From contig NZ_PDLO01000001.1 of the NCBI RefSeq assembly GCF_002631205.1, positions 434,001 through 498,000 of the forward strand: a stretch of 64,000 bases of DNA. The letters are read 5' to 3'. Below the pieces are notes generated by a model. The model worked only from the letters and a program-made list of their open reading frames with translations, was not told where the DNA came from and searched no databases. Source of the stretch: Neolewinella marina. Lineage in GTDB: Bacteria > Bacteroidota > Bacteroidia > Chitinophagales > Saprospiraceae. Positions 1-7,359 of this stretch are shown here, in pieces (the stretch's first letter is position 1; each line of letters begins with the position of its first letter). A program made the position numbers and the translations under genes.

Positions 1-237
1 GACCCGATCGGCGGACTGGTACAGGTGCCCTGCATCGAGCGCAACGCCATGGGCGCCATGAAGGCCATCACGGCCTCCAACCTGGCCCTGGCCGGCAACG
101 CCAGCAACGCGGTGGTCCACTTCGACGCCGTGGTGGCTACGATGTGGGAAACCGCCCAGCACATGCACAGCAAGTACAAGGAAACCGCGGAAGGCGGGCT
201 GGCCGTCCACGTTTCCGTGGCGCGCCCGGAATGCTAG
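1..237 (+). CDS. sdaA: L-serine ammonia-lyase, C-terminal fragment
   Basis: Only the last 78 codons are in the window; the frame is open from base 1 and ends at TAG. The enzyme deaminates L-serine to pyruvate and ammonia in the cytosol using an oxygen-sensitive [4Fe-4S] cluster. The fragment starts [19 protein letters not shown], the C-terminal signature of the iron-sulfur serine dehydratase family, including a Cys (residue 11 of the fragment) that matches a cluster-ligand region. It continues with the helix [17 protein letters not shown], also typical of the family. It converges on lptE with only 6 nt between the two stop codons. Whether it is the one-chain form or the beta chain of a split enzyme cannot be told from this piece. 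Confidence 0.9.
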   Translation, partial: DPIGGLVQVPCIERNAMGAMKAITASNLALAGNASNAVVHFDAVVATMWETAQHMHSKYKETAEGGLAVHVSVARPEC

Positions 238-243
238 CCTGCC

Positions 244-756
244 CTACCAGTCGTCGGCGAAGGCCCGGTTAAAGATTTTCTCGTTCAGGTTTTCCAGGAT
301 CTCGGCGATTGCCTCGTCCTGTACGCTGGCCAGGGTCTGCTCGCCGGGGAAGGGGAAGTACTCCGTAAAGTTGCTCTTCCAGTTTTCCGCGCTGGGGTCC
401 AGCAGGTTGGTGTACTCGATGGCCACCACGATGGTCAGGCGGTTGAGTTTGGAGAAGGCCGCCGTCTCATTGCCGGCACTGGCGCCTTCGGCGGTCACCC
501 GGAAATCCACCAGGGTGCCGCGAATCTCGATGTCCGGATTGTCCTCGGTGACGATCAGGCGGGCCTCGTCGCGGACCTTGTCGCGCAGCGATTCCGTCAG
601 GTCCATGGCCAGCGTCGGCGGGGCCCCGAGGGAGTTGTCCAGGAATACCGGTACGTAGGCCCGCTCCACCCCTTCGGGGATGGTAATACCCCGGAAGGAG
701 TAGCAACCGGTGAAGAGCAGGGTAAGACAAAGCAGAATCGGCAGGCGCATAGGCAA
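244..756 (-). CDS. lptE: LptE-like LPS-assembly lipoprotein
   Basis: A 170-residue outer-membrane lipoprotein. LptE plugs the LptD beta-barrel and helps place lipopolysaccharide in the outer leaflet. The N-terminus is a lipoprotein signal peptide with lipobox LFTGC (Cys18), followed directly by YSFRGITIPEGVERAYVPVF, the usual opening of the Bacteroidota LptE family (YSF, then a short strand and a variable loop). Length fits the family (about 165-180 residues). The rest alternates strands and helices, ending AEILENLNEKIFNRAFADDW. A Bacteroidota -7 box (TAACTTTG, minus strand) lies at 825-818, giving a leader of roughly 55-60 nt. The upstream crp-like gene on the same strand ends at 845, so lptE probably has its own promoter. 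Family assignment is by N-terminal pattern. Confidence 0.82.
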   Translation of the reverse strand: MPMRLPILLCLTLLFTGCYSFRGITIPEGVERAYVPVFLDNSLGAPPTLAMDLTESLRDKVRDEARLIVTEDNPDIEIRGTLVDFRVTAEGASAGNETAAFSKLNRLTIVVAIEYTNLLDPSAENWKSNFTEYFPFPGEQTLASVQDEAIAEILENLNEKIFNRAFADDW

Positions 757-817
757 CGAACGAGAAACTCCCGCCCGGCGTTGCCGCCGGCCGGGAGTCC
801 ATTTATTTGTGGAACCG

Positions 818-825
818 CAAAGTTA
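818..825 (-). promoter_or_regulatory. Candidate -7 box for lptE
   Basis: TAACTTTG on the minus strand matches the Bacteroidota -7 consensus TAnnTTTG exactly. It sits between the crp-like gene and lptE. No TTG was seen at the expected -33 distance, so support is only the -7 match and its position. Confidence 0.45.
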
Positions 826-844
826 GTCAGCCAACCGGGATGCC

Positions 845-1537
845 TCAGGCGGCACTGGCCAGCAGTTCGTCCATGTCGCGGACCAGGATGCGGCCGCGGT
901 TGAAGTAGATGAGGTTTTCCTTGCGGAGCTCGTTGAGGACCAGGGTGACCGTCTGCCGGCTGGTGCAGGTGATGTTGGCGATGTCCTGGTGGGTGAGGCT
1001 GTGCTTCAGCAGCATCTCGTAGCCCACGCGGCGGCCGCGCTCGCTGACCACCTGGTGCAGGAAACCGACGATGCGGCTGCGGGCATCCTTGAAGATGAGG
1101 TCTTCGAGTTTGTGCTCGGCGGCCATCATGCGCTTGCCGAAGAGGTTGAGGATACGGCGGCTCAGGGTGGGGTTACCGAAGACGATGCGCTGGAAATCGG
1201 CCACGCGGATGGTGTAGTAATGTACCTCCTCCTTCAGCGAGTGGGCGGTTTCCGAGCGGGTGGTCTCCCCCACCAGGGCCAGCTCACCAAAGACGGCCTC
1301 GGGGTGGATGAGTTGCTTGATCACCTCCTTGCCCTCGTTGCTGTGGGTGCTGATCTTGATGGGCCCCTTGGCCAGCAGGAAGATGTGCTCGCTGGGTTCT
1401 CCGGGCTGGTAGATTACGGAGTAGCGGGGTTTCTTCTTGAACTCCATGGTTTCGCTGAGGCGCTTCTTTTCATCGGCGCTCAGTCCGTCAAAGAGGTCGA
1501 ACTGTTCGAGTAAGGCAATTTTATTGACAGAATCCAT
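845..1537 (-). CDS. Crp/Fnr-family transcriptional regulator
   Basis: A 230-residue cytosolic regulator. Residues about 12-130 form a cyclic-nucleotide-binding fold: the phosphate-binding-cassette pattern FGELAL followed by RSETA matches the GEL...RS of cAMP-binding CRP proteins, so a nucleotide ligand is plausible. There is no N-terminal Cys cluster as in FNR. Residues about 150-225 are the winged helix: LTHQDIANITCTSRQTVTLVLNELRKENLI is the recognition helix-turn-helix. It stands alone, with lptE 88 nt downstream and a 156-nt gap upstream that holds no clear TAnnTTTG box. Its targets are unknown. It is the only Crp-type regulator here, so it could be tested against the shared element upstream of the act and cox operons, but nothing in the sequence links them. 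Confidence 0.9.
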   Translation of the reverse strand: MDSVNKIALLEQFDLFDGLSADEKKRLSETMEFKKKPRYSVIYQPGEPSEHIFLLAKGPIKISTHSNEGKEVIKQLIHPEAVFGELALVGETTRSETAHSLKEEVHYYTIRVADFQRIVFGNPTLSRRILNLFGKRMMAAEHKLEDLIFKDARSRIVGFLHQVVSERGRRVGYEMLLKHSLTHQDIANITCTSRQTVTLVLNELRKENLIYFNRGRILVRDMDELLASAA

Positions 1538-1693
1538 GATTTTACTTTGAGGTTAGGACGAAGACCATTCGGTCGATCGCGACGCCCGCCGACAATCGCC
1601 TTCGTCCGTCTGCTTCCAGGACACCAATTCGGGTACCTACCCCCTAAGCAAAACGCATTTTGTTTCGAAATTTTCTTTCGTCGCCCGAGTTGC

Positions 1694-2242
1694 CTAACTA
1701 ATGCCCATTAGTGCAACGCGCTGGAGGGCCAGGATGCTCAGTGCATCCTTGATTCTTCCGTCGAGCGTCATCTCAATCGCCTCCCGCAGGGGCACCCGAC
1801 GCAGGCGCAGGTCCTCCGTATCCTCCGGCTCGGCCGCTTCCTGTCGCAGCTGGCGGGCCACGTAAGCTACCCCCCATTCGTCACTAACGGAGTTGCTGAG
1901 GTGGAACTCCATGATGTGCTCCCATTCGGCGGCGACCAGTCCCGTTTCCTCCCGCAGTTCGCGCTTCGCGGTCTCCAGTGTACTTGTCCCTACCGGGCAG
2001 CCACCCTCCGGGATCTCCCAGCTGTATTCGTCGAGGGCGTAGCGGTACTGCCCTACCAGGTAGGTATAGCCTTCCTCATCGATGGGGACAATGCCGATGG
2101 CGTGGTTCTTGTAGCGGACGAGCCCGTAAATGCCATCCTTCCCCGCCGGATTGACGACCTCGTGGTGCTCCACCCGGATCCAGGGGTTCTCGTAGCGGAT
2201 GTCGGTGGACTTGCGGGTCCAGGGGTTGCGTTCGGTAGACAT
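1694..2242 (-). CDS. NUDIX hydrolase, ADP-ribose pyrophosphatase-like
   Basis: A 182-residue NUDIX enzyme of the ADP-ribose/nucleoside-diphosphate-sugar pyrophosphatase group. The NUDIX helix ends in the intact catalytic stretch RELREETGL (about residues 92-100). The earlier part, GGCPVGTSTLETAK, has Thr where the consensus GX5E has Glu; the metal-binding REUXEE core is complete, so hydrolase activity is still expected. Before it lie the strands YTYLVGQYRYALDEYSWEIPEGG, as in YffH/NudF proteins. It precedes the cupin gene on the same strand by about 30 nt upstream in coordinates but both are short single units. A -7 box TACTTTTG ends only 5 nt before the ATG, suggesting a leaderless mRNA. Substrate is inferred. 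Confidence 0.88.
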   Translation of the reverse strand: MSTERNPWTRKSTDIRYENPWIRVEHHEVVNPAGKDGIYGLVRYKNHAIGIVPIDEEGYTYLVGQYRYALDEYSWEIPEGGCPVGTSTLETAKRELREETGLVAAEWEHIMEFHLSNSVSDEWGVAYVARQLRQEAAEPEDTEDLRLRRVPLREAIEMTLDGRIKDALSILALQRVALMGIS

Positions 2243-2247
2243 AGGGG

Positions 2248-2255
2248 CAAAAGTA
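2248..2255 (-). promoter_or_regulatory. -7 box 5 nt upstream of the NUDIX start codon
   Basis: TACTTTTG on the minus strand matches TAnnTTTG. Its last base is 5 nt before the A of the ATG at 2242, so the transcription start should fall on or next to the start codon. Confidence 0.5.
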
Positions 2256-2275
2256 CTACGGAGCGCACATTGGGC

Positions 2276-2644
2276 CTAAAGCCGGTCGTAGGTCCTGACC
2301 GTACGGGCGTCTTCTACCTCCCCGGTGTGTTTCGTGGAGATGGGCTCCAGGAGCATCAGCCACACTTCCTCCTCCCCTTCCGTGCGGGGGCAATGGCGTA
2401 CCCCGCGGGGCACCACGTAGAGCTCCCCGGGCTCGAGGCGAACCGTCTCCCGGTCCTCGAAGTCGATCAGCAGGGTGCCGCGCACCACGAAGAACAGCTC
2501 GTCCTCCTCGGCGTGGTCGTGCCAGACGAAGGTGCCCTGCACCTTCGCCAGTTTGACGGCCTGTCCGTTCAGCTCGGCGATGACTTTCGGTGACCATTGG
2601 TCGGAGAAACGGGAGAACTTGTCCAGCAGGTTGATGGCGGGCAT
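2276..2644 (-). CDS. Small cupin-domain protein
   Basis: A 122-residue single-domain cupin. Both cupin motifs are visible: motif 1 as HDHAEEDELFFVVRG (two His and a Glu that would bind a metal) and motif 2 as GELYVVPRGVRHCPR (PxG and the third His ligand). Proteins of this size and pattern (mannose-6-phosphate-isomerase-like cupins) bind a divalent metal, but the reaction is usually unknown, and nothing nearby defines it. It lies 33 nt from both the NUDIX gene and the TonB receptor gene on the same strand. A near match to the -7 box (TACCTTGG, 2670-2663) suggests its own promoter. The final MLLEPISTKHTGE is common at the end of this subgroup. Confidence 0.85.
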   Translation of the reverse strand: MPAINLLDKFSRFSDQWSPKVIAELNGQAVKLAKVQGTFVWHDHAEEDELFFVVRGTLLIDFEDRETVRLEPGELYVVPRGVRHCPRTEGEEEVWLMLLEPISTKHTGEVEDARTVRTYDRL

Positions 2645-2677
2645 ACGTGTCAGATTATCGCCCCAAGGTAAGTCTCC

Positions 2678-4996
2678 CTACGGCAGACTATAACGGAAGC
2701 CCAGGAAAAGACGGATGCCCTGGTTCGGCGCGAAAACGTAAGAGGGGTCGAAGGTCAGGGCGTGTGGGTTGTTCGGAGTAGCCAGCACCTGTCCGTCCGC
2801 CCCGAACGCCACTTCCCGGTCGAAGGGATCAAACGGCCGGGCGATGCTGTTGGCCGGCGGGGTGTAGTTCAGCAGGTTCTTGACGCCGCCGTATACCTCC
2901 ACCGATTCGCCCCACGCCTTGGTCACCTGGATATTCTGCAGGCTGAACCAGGGCGACATGGCGGGTCGGTTGTCCAGTTCCCCCAGCAGCGGCAGTCGCA
3001 TGGGGCCGTACAGGTTGCCGGTATAGTCCACCGACCAGCCGCGGGGAAAGGGCTGGGTGATTTTCCAGACGGCCGACGCGCCCTCGGTGAGGAGTTGCCG
3101 CTGCCGGGTGCCGTCTTCATTCACGAAGACATCCTGCAGGGTAATGCCCAGGTTCGCCAGGGTACCACTGGTAAGGTTCAGGTCGACGTTGAGGCTACCA
3201 CCGCGGGAAACCGCGTAGCCATCGAGGTTGTCGTAGATGATCTGGTTGGGGTTGGATTCGTAGTCGGGCAGGATGCGGTTACCGAAGCGGGTATACCACA
3301 GGCTGGCGTCCAGTCCCACGATGCCCCAGTCCCAGTCGTAGATGCGGCGCACGTAGTTCACGTTGGCGTTCCACGAAGTTTCCGGCTGGAGTTCCGCGGC
3401 GAAGACTACCTGGCGGGCACCCGTCAGGGCGGCGTGGTCTTCGGTGAATACATTCGCTACCCGGTAGCCATTGCCGATGCTGAGGCGGAAGACGTTGGAC
3501 TGGTCGCGGTCGTTCCACTTGTAGTTCAGGCGGGGGGTCAGGATGGCCCCGTGGCGGTTGTTGTGGTCGAAGCGGAGGCCCAGCAACAAGGTATTGTGGC
3601 GGTTAATGCGGAATTCGTCCTGCACGAAGGCACCGGGCAGAGAGGTAACCGAGGGCGCGTTGCCGGTTTCACCGCCGGTGGCCGTGGTATTGTCGTCGTA
3701 CCAGGTATAGCGGTAGGCGGTACCGAAGAGCAGGTCGTGGCGACCGGTGAGTTCCGGACGGTAGGTAAGCTGACCGAAGCCGATGTACTGCTTGCCCAGG
3801 TAGATGGTGTTGCCGTAGGCGGAATCGTGGTAATGCCCATTCAGGCTGAAGCGGAAAAAGGCCTCCCCGGGTACCGCCAGTTGATAGCTGCCGATGGATT
3901 CCCAGCGGTTGGTGTAGATGCTTTCGCCGTACACCTCGTCACCGCCGCGGAAGGCCGGGCCGAAGTTCAGCTCCCCGCCCCAGCGGTCCTCGTAGAGGTA
4001 GCGGGCGGCCAGGGTGAAGTCGCGACCGTCCGCCCGGTCAAAGGTCCACTTGTTGAATACCGAGATGCGGTCCTGCAGGGTGACATCCGTGAAGTTGTCG
4101 CCGTTATTATCGATGGGATTGGCGTAGCGGAAGTAATTGACCCCGAGCAGGGTGCTGCTCCCCTCACCTATGCGTTGATTGAGGCCCAGGTCGATATTCG
4201 TCTCCCCCCAGCTGGTGACCATGGCGTCGGCGACCAGCTTTGGTCCGCTTCCGGGGCGCTGGGTAATGATATTGATCAATCCACCCACCGCTTCCGAGCC
4301 GTAAAGGGTGGAGGCGGGTCCCTTAACCACTTCCATCCTTTCCACCAGCCGCTGGGGGATGCCGGTCAGTCCGTAAACCGTAGAAAGTCCGCTCACGATC
4401 GGCATACCGTCGAGCAGCACCATCGTATAGGGGCCCTCCAGGCCGTTGATGTGGATGTCACCCGTGTTACACACATTGCAGTTGAGCTGGGGGCGCACCC
4501 CGTTGACCTGTTGCAGGGATTCAAAGAAGTTGGGTGCGGGGTTGGCCGCGAAGTACTGAGCGGTATACACTTCGATAGGTACCGGACTGCTGCTGCGGCT
4601 GACCTCCTTGAGGTTACCGCTCACCACCACTTGCTCCAGGACGGCACCGCGCTCCTCCAGAACAATGGTCAATGCGGGTGCCTCGTCCCCCGGTCCCAGG
4701 TGTACCTCCTCCCGCCACGGCTGGAAGCCAAGACTGGAAAACCGCAGGGTTACCGTTCCTTCCGGGAGCCCCTTGAGCGTAAACGTACCGTCTGCCTCCG
4801 TAAAGGTGCCCCGGCCCTCCCCTTCCGCCTGCACCGATACCAGTTCGAGGGGTAGCCCGTCCGTACCTACCACCACTCCGGAGGCCGTATAGCCCTGTCC
4901 GGACAAAAAATTAGCCAGCAACATCGCCAGTAAAACCAGGCCGTTTTTGAGAACTACGGAACCTGCGCACCGCCGCAAGGAAGAAGAGTAAAACAT
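2678..4996 (-). CDS. TonB-dependent outer-membrane receptor, probably metal-regulated
   Basis: A 772-residue receptor. Order: signal peptide (about 1-35), a carboxypeptidase-regulatory-like domain (about 36-110), a plug with the patterns NCNVCNTGDIHINGLEG and VEVVKGPASTLYGSEAVGG (about 130-245), then a beta-barrel of Tyr/Asn/Gly-rich strands ending with aromatic FLGFRYSLP. It imports a ligand too large or scarce for porins, driven by TonB-ExbBD, which are not in the window. The CNVC-containing plug is seen in many Bacteroidota receptors next to DtxR-type regulators. This one is divergent from such a regulator and shares its palindromic operator, so a manganese or iron complex is the likely substrate. 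A strong promoter (TTG-21 nt-TAACTTTG) gives a leader of roughly 15-17 nt. The ligand is inferred. Confidence 0.9.
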   Translation of the reverse strand: MFYSSSLRRCAGSVVLKNGLVLLAMLLANFLSGQGYTASGVVVGTDGLPLELVSVQAEGEGRGTFTEADGTFTLKGLPEGTVTLRFSSLGFQPWREEVHLGPGDEAPALTIVLEERGAVLEQVVVSGNLKEVSRSSSPVPIEVYTAQYFAANPAPNFFESLQQVNGVRPQLNCNVCNTGDIHINGLEGPYTMVLLDGMPIVSGLSTVYGLTGIPQRLVERMEVVKGPASTLYGSEAVGGLINIITQRPGSGPKLVADAMVTSWGETNIDLGLNQRIGEGSSTLLGVNYFRYANPIDNNGDNFTDVTLQDRISVFNKWTFDRADGRDFTLAARYLYEDRWGGELNFGPAFRGGDEVYGESIYTNRWESIGSYQLAVPGEAFFRFSLNGHYHDSAYGNTIYLGKQYIGFGQLTYRPELTGRHDLLFGTAYRYTWYDDNTTATGGETGNAPSVTSLPGAFVQDEFRINRHNTLLLGLRFDHNNRHGAILTPRLNYKWNDRDQSNVFRLSIGNGYRVANVFTEDHAALTGARQVVFAAELQPETSWNANVNYVRRIYDWDWGIVGLDASLWYTRFGNRILPDYESNPNQIIYDNLDGYAVSRGGSLNVDLNLTSGTLANLGITLQDVFVNEDGTRQRQLLTEGASAVWKITQPFPRGWSVDYTGNLYGPMRLPLLGELDNRPAMSPWFSLQNIQVTKAWGESVEVYGGVKNLLNYTPPANSIARPFDPFDREVAFGADGQVLATPNNPHALTFDPSYVFAPNQGIRLFLGFRYSLP

Positions 4997-5010
4997 GTTA
5001 CTTAGCTTTA

Positions 5011-5042
5011 TTGAACTACAAAGTTAGCATAGGCTAACATTG
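5011..5042 (+). promoter_or_regulatory. Promoter of the DtxR/MntR-type regulator
   Basis: TTG at 5011-5013, a 21-nt spacer and TAACATTG at 5035-5042 (7 of 8 to TAnnTTTG) form a Bacteroidota promoter pointing to the ATG at 5073. The -7 box overlaps the right half of the palindrome, so regulator binding would block it. Confidence 0.6.
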
Positions 5043-5043
5043 T
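5018..5043. promoter_or_regulatory. Palindromic operator between TonB receptor and DtxR-type regulator
   Basis: The core GTTAGCATAGGCTAAC (5023-5038) is a perfect 6-bp inverted repeat with a 4-bp centre. Outside one mismatched pair, the symmetry extends by ACAA on the left and TTGT on the right, so 10 of 11 arm positions pair over 26 bp. Size and symmetry suit a DtxR/MntR dimer pair. It overlaps both -7 boxes of the two divergent promoters, which predicts simultaneous repression and autoregulation. Confidence 0.75.
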
Positions 5044-5050
5044 TTGCCAA
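5019..5050 (-). promoter_or_regulatory. Promoter of the TonB receptor gene
   Basis: On the minus strand TTG (5050-5048), a 21-nt spacer and TAACTTTG (5026-5019), an exact TAnnTTTG. The start codon is at 4996. The -7 box lies inside the shared palindrome. Confidence 0.7.
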
Positions 5051-5072
5051 TCTTTCTTCTTTATTTTGCGGC

Positions 5073-5759
5073 ATGGCAAGCCCGACCGTTGAAAATTACC
5101 TGAAAGCCCTGCTTGCCCTGAGTCGGCAGCGCGATACCGTCTCCATCAGCGACCTGAGTGCGGAGTTGGGGGTGAGCAAGCCGTCAGCGAACAGCATGAT
5201 CAAGCGGCTGGCCGAACAGGGGTTGCTGGAGTACGAGCGCTACCGCCCCCTGCGACTGACGGAGGAGGGCCGGAAACAGGCCGCCCTGGTGGTGCGCAAG
5301 CATCGCTTGACCGAGATGTACCTGGTGGAGAAAATGGGTTTTGGCTGGGAGGAGGTTCACCCCATCGCCGAACAGATCGAGCACATTGACAGCCCGGCCC
5401 TCTTCGAGCGGATGGACCAACTGTTGGGTTCCCCGGATTTTGATCCCCACGGCTCCCCGATCCCGGACCGGCAGGGCAATATCTCCGCACGGATCGGACA
5501 GCGCCTCAGCGGCTGCGAACCGGGTGACGTGGTGATCCTGACTGGTCTGGAAAATTCTTCTCCCGACTTCTTGCGGTACCTGAACGAGAAAGGGCTGCGG
5601 CTCGATGCCGTCATCAAGGTGGCGGCGCGGGAGTCCTACGATGGCAGTATGCGCATTATATATGGGGGGCGGGAAGAAACCCTACCCAAGGGTACGGCCG
5701 ACCAATTGCTGGTGGCTACGCAACTTCGTGCTCCCGCTTCCGGTACTTCCACCAGATAA
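5073..5759 (+). CDS. DtxR/MntR-family metal-dependent repressor
   Basis: A 228-residue repressor. Residues about 1-65 are the winged helix (ISDLSAELGVSKPSANSMIKRLAEQGLL). Residues about 66-135 are the metal-binding and dimer domain: RKHRLTEMYL gives the conserved His and Glu, and AEQIEHIDS places Glu where DtxR has Cys102, as in MntR, followed by the Glu-His ligand pair. Residues about 155-225 form a FeoA/SH3-like domain. This ligand pattern leans towards manganese, but iron cannot be excluded. An in-frame TTG lies at 5040, but that is inside the operator and -7 box; the ATG at 5073 follows the predicted transcription start and gives the usual family start (SPTVENYLKALLAL). The 3' end overlaps the convergent small gene by 44 nt. 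It likely represses itself and the TonB receptor. Confidence 0.92.
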   Translation: MASPTVENYLKALLALSRQRDTVSISDLSAELGVSKPSANSMIKRLAEQGLLEYERYRPLRLTEEGRKQAALVVRKHRLTEMYLVEKMGFGWEEVHPIAEQIEHIDSPALFERMDQLLGSPDFDPHGSPIPDRQGNISARIGQRLSGCEPGDVVILTGLENSSPDFLRYLNEKGLRLDAVIKVAARESYDGSMRIIYGGREETLPKGTADQLLVATQLRAPASGTSTR

Positions 5760-5952
5760 AGGCGATGGCTCCGACGAGCACGTAAGGCATGCCCAGCAGG
5801 TACAGGATTCCCTGGTTGAGGCCCTGCCCTTCGGTTCCCCCGTTGGCCAGGTTGCTCTCGGCCGTGGCCCGGCACATGGGGCACTGGGCCAGCAGGTCAC
5901 CACCGATCAACAGCAGGACAAAGACGAGGCAGAGGGGCAGCAGCTTTTTCAT
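5716..5952 (-). CDS. Small single-CxxC membrane protein at the end of the oxidase cluster
   Basis: A 78-residue protein with a signal peptide or anchor (about 1-22, ending LLAQ), a CPMCRA motif right after it, and a second membrane helix (about 47-68), then the basic tail KYRKREHEVA. The CPMC motif after a signal sequence would face the periplasm and could bind copper or haem or act in thiol exchange. It is the last gene of the oxidase run, 9 nt after the DUF420 gene, which suggests a role in oxidase assembly, but no named family was recognised. Its last 44 nt overlap the 3' end of the DtxR-type gene on the other strand. The coding call rests on the clear signal/CxxC/TM layout and operon position. 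Confidence 0.72.
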   Translation of the reverse strand: MKKLLPLCLVFVLLLIGGDLLAQCPMCRATAESNLANGGTEGQGLNQGILYLLGMPYVLVGAIAFIWWKYRKREHEVA

Positions 5953-5961
5953 GGCAGGAGG

Positions 5962-6576
5962 TTAGGGGTAGTAGGAACGGAGCATCAGGTAGACAACCGG
6001 CCCGGTGATGGCTACGTAGAACCACAGGGGCCACACATAGCGGGCCATTTTAGCGTGGAGGGACCACTGACCGGTAATCGCCCGTACCGTGGTTAACAAA
6101 ATAAAGGGCAAAAGGATGCCGGCCAGGGTGATGTGACTGATGAGGATAACCAGGTACCAGGGCCGGGTACCACTCACGGCCAGGCGCTCGGCTTCGGACA
6201 GCACGCCGTTGCCGTCGGCGTCTCCGAAAATTACTTCCGGAGTGGTGAAGTGGTAGGCCACGTAACACAGCAGGAACAACACAGACAGGCCGAGGGCCAC
6301 GGCGTTGGCGTTGCGGTGGTGGACGAACTGTCCCCGCTTCACGTAGTACAGGGAAAAGACCAGGGCCAGGGCGGTAAGTCCATTCAGGGAAGCGTTTACC
6401 GCGGGCAGGAAGCTCACGTCCCAGTCGATGGACAAGGTGACTTCCCGCATTACGAATACCAGGGCCAGGACGACCGCCGAGAACACGTAGGTAGCGATCT
6501 TCAGGGGGCCGGCCAGTGAGGGGTAGGTCTTCAGCTCCGGGTGGCGGGGGGTGGGCATGCTATAGTTCTTTTCCAC
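5962..6576 (-). CDS. DUF420 membrane protein with an EF-hand-like loop
   Basis: A 204-residue protein with about five membrane helices, matching the DUF420 family found beside haem-copper oxidases and thought to help oxidase maturation (related to CtaM of Gram-positives). Family landmarks are the His pairs in QFVHHRNAN, YVAYHFTTPE, ISHITLAG and WSLHAKMARYVWPLWFYV. Between helices 3 and 4 lies DADGNGVLSEAE (about residues 120-131), which fits a 12-residue EF-hand calcium loop with D, D, N, and Glu at positions 1, 3, 5 and 12. That loop should be periplasmic. The start overlaps the end of the SCO-like gene by 17 nt, so the two are probably translated together. DUF420 proteins are often short here; the EF-hand is noteworthy. 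Confidence 0.85.
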   Translation of the reverse strand: MEKNYSMPTPRHPELKTYPSLAGPLKIATYVFSAVVLALVFVMREVTLSIDWDVSFLPAVNASLNGLTALALVFSLYYVKRGQFVHHRNANAVALGLSVLFLLCYVAYHFTTPEVIFGDADGNGVLSEAERLAVSGTRPWYLVILISHITLAGILLPFILLTTVRAITGQWSLHAKMARYVWPLWFYVAITGPVVYLMLRSYYP

Positions 6577-7204
6577 GGTCGAGGATGATCTCTTTTTTCT
6601 CCGGCAGGGGAATGATGAGGGAGACGAGCTGTACCAGCCCGATGGCTTCGTCGCGGCGGGCGAGGTCGTAGTGCTTTACGATGGTCTGTGAGCTGTCTAC
6701 CAGGGCCACCACGGGCTGGATGCCTGGGGAGTCGTACTCGCCAAGTGGCAACTGGAAAGCCTCCGCGGTGGCGGCGAAACTGCGTTCGTCGGCGCGAAGG
6801 AAGCTGAGCATGGGGTCGTCCGGCAGGTTAAATTGCTCGGCGAAGGCATCGGCGCTTTCCTTAGGCTTCTCGGCCAACAGGATGGTAGTGAAGTACAGGT
6901 TGGGGCTGTCCTGAAACTGCTGGTAGAGGCTGTCCAGCATCTGGCCGTACACGCGGGTGCCGGGTTCCTTCGAAGGATCCAGCCACCCCACTACCGTCAT
7001 GGCCCCGCGCAGGTCGGGTGGCAGCGATCCACGGACGGCCTCCAGGTCATAGAGGTTGGGCATCTTCCCGAAGTCTTCCTGGGTAGCGATGGCTTCCTTA
7101 CGGTATTTGGTACCGCCGCGCAGATACAGGAACGACACGAGGGGAAAGCCCACCAGCAACAGCAGCAGTACGCCGGTATTCAGGATCTTCTTGGTATCGG
7201 CCAT
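6560..7204 (-). CDS. SCO-like protein without cysteines
   Basis: A 214-residue protein with one N-terminal membrane anchor (about 8-28) and a soluble thioredoxin-like domain. Its place, between oxidase subunit IV and DUF420, is where SCO copper chaperones sit in Bacteroidota oxidase clusters. Weak family traces are YDLEAVRGSLPPDLRGAMTVVGWLDPSKEPG, where SCO would have FTSCPTIC-like copper ligands, and PVVALVDSSQTIVKHYD near the end, where SCO has IYLIDPDG...YY. There is no Cys in the whole protein, so the CxxxC copper site is gone. It may be a structural assembly factor or a degraded paralogue. Its start lies beyond the terminator after subunit IV. SCO ancestry is an inference from position and fold-like pattern. 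Confidence 0.65.
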   Translation of the reverse strand: MADTKKILNTGVLLLLLVGFPLVSFLYLRGGTKYRKEAIATQEDFGKMPNLYDLEAVRGSLPPDLRGAMTVVGWLDPSKEPGTRVYGQMLDSLYQQFQDSPNLYFTTILLAEKPKESADAFAEQFNLPDDPMLSFLRADERSFAATAEAFQLPLGEYDSPGIQPVVALVDSSQTIVKHYDLARRDEAIGLVQLVSLIIPLPEKKEIILDRGKEL

Positions 7205-7292
7205 TGGTTCGGGGGATTTACTCTAATAACGGGGTGGCCACGGGAGGGATGTACTTCCCGCTCATTTTGACGAAACTGTGAGCGGGCAGCCT

Positions 7293-7334
7293 CAAAAACA
7301 GAGAAGGTCTGGGGCCGGGGCCACAGACCTTCTC
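7293..7334 (-). terminator. Rho-independent terminator after oxidase subunit IV
   Basis: A perfect 11-bp stem, GAGAAGGTCTG (7301-7311) with CAGACCTTCTC (7324-7334), 12-nt GC-rich loop, followed on the minus strand by TGTTTTTG. It is 26 nt past the subunit IV stop codon and separates the oxidase genes from the SCO-like/DUF420/CxxC set. Confidence 0.82.
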
Positions 7335-7359
7335 ATTCCCGTAGACCAGGCGGGGTGGT

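Noticed and set aside
2762..4855. A 697-codon open frame on the plus strand opposite the TonB receptor gene.
   Set aside because: It is a mirror of a GC-rich gene's third-position bias: low-complexity Val/Gly/Gln-rich protein, no family features. The same holds for long frames opposite ctaD, ctaC, actF, actB, actA and valS.
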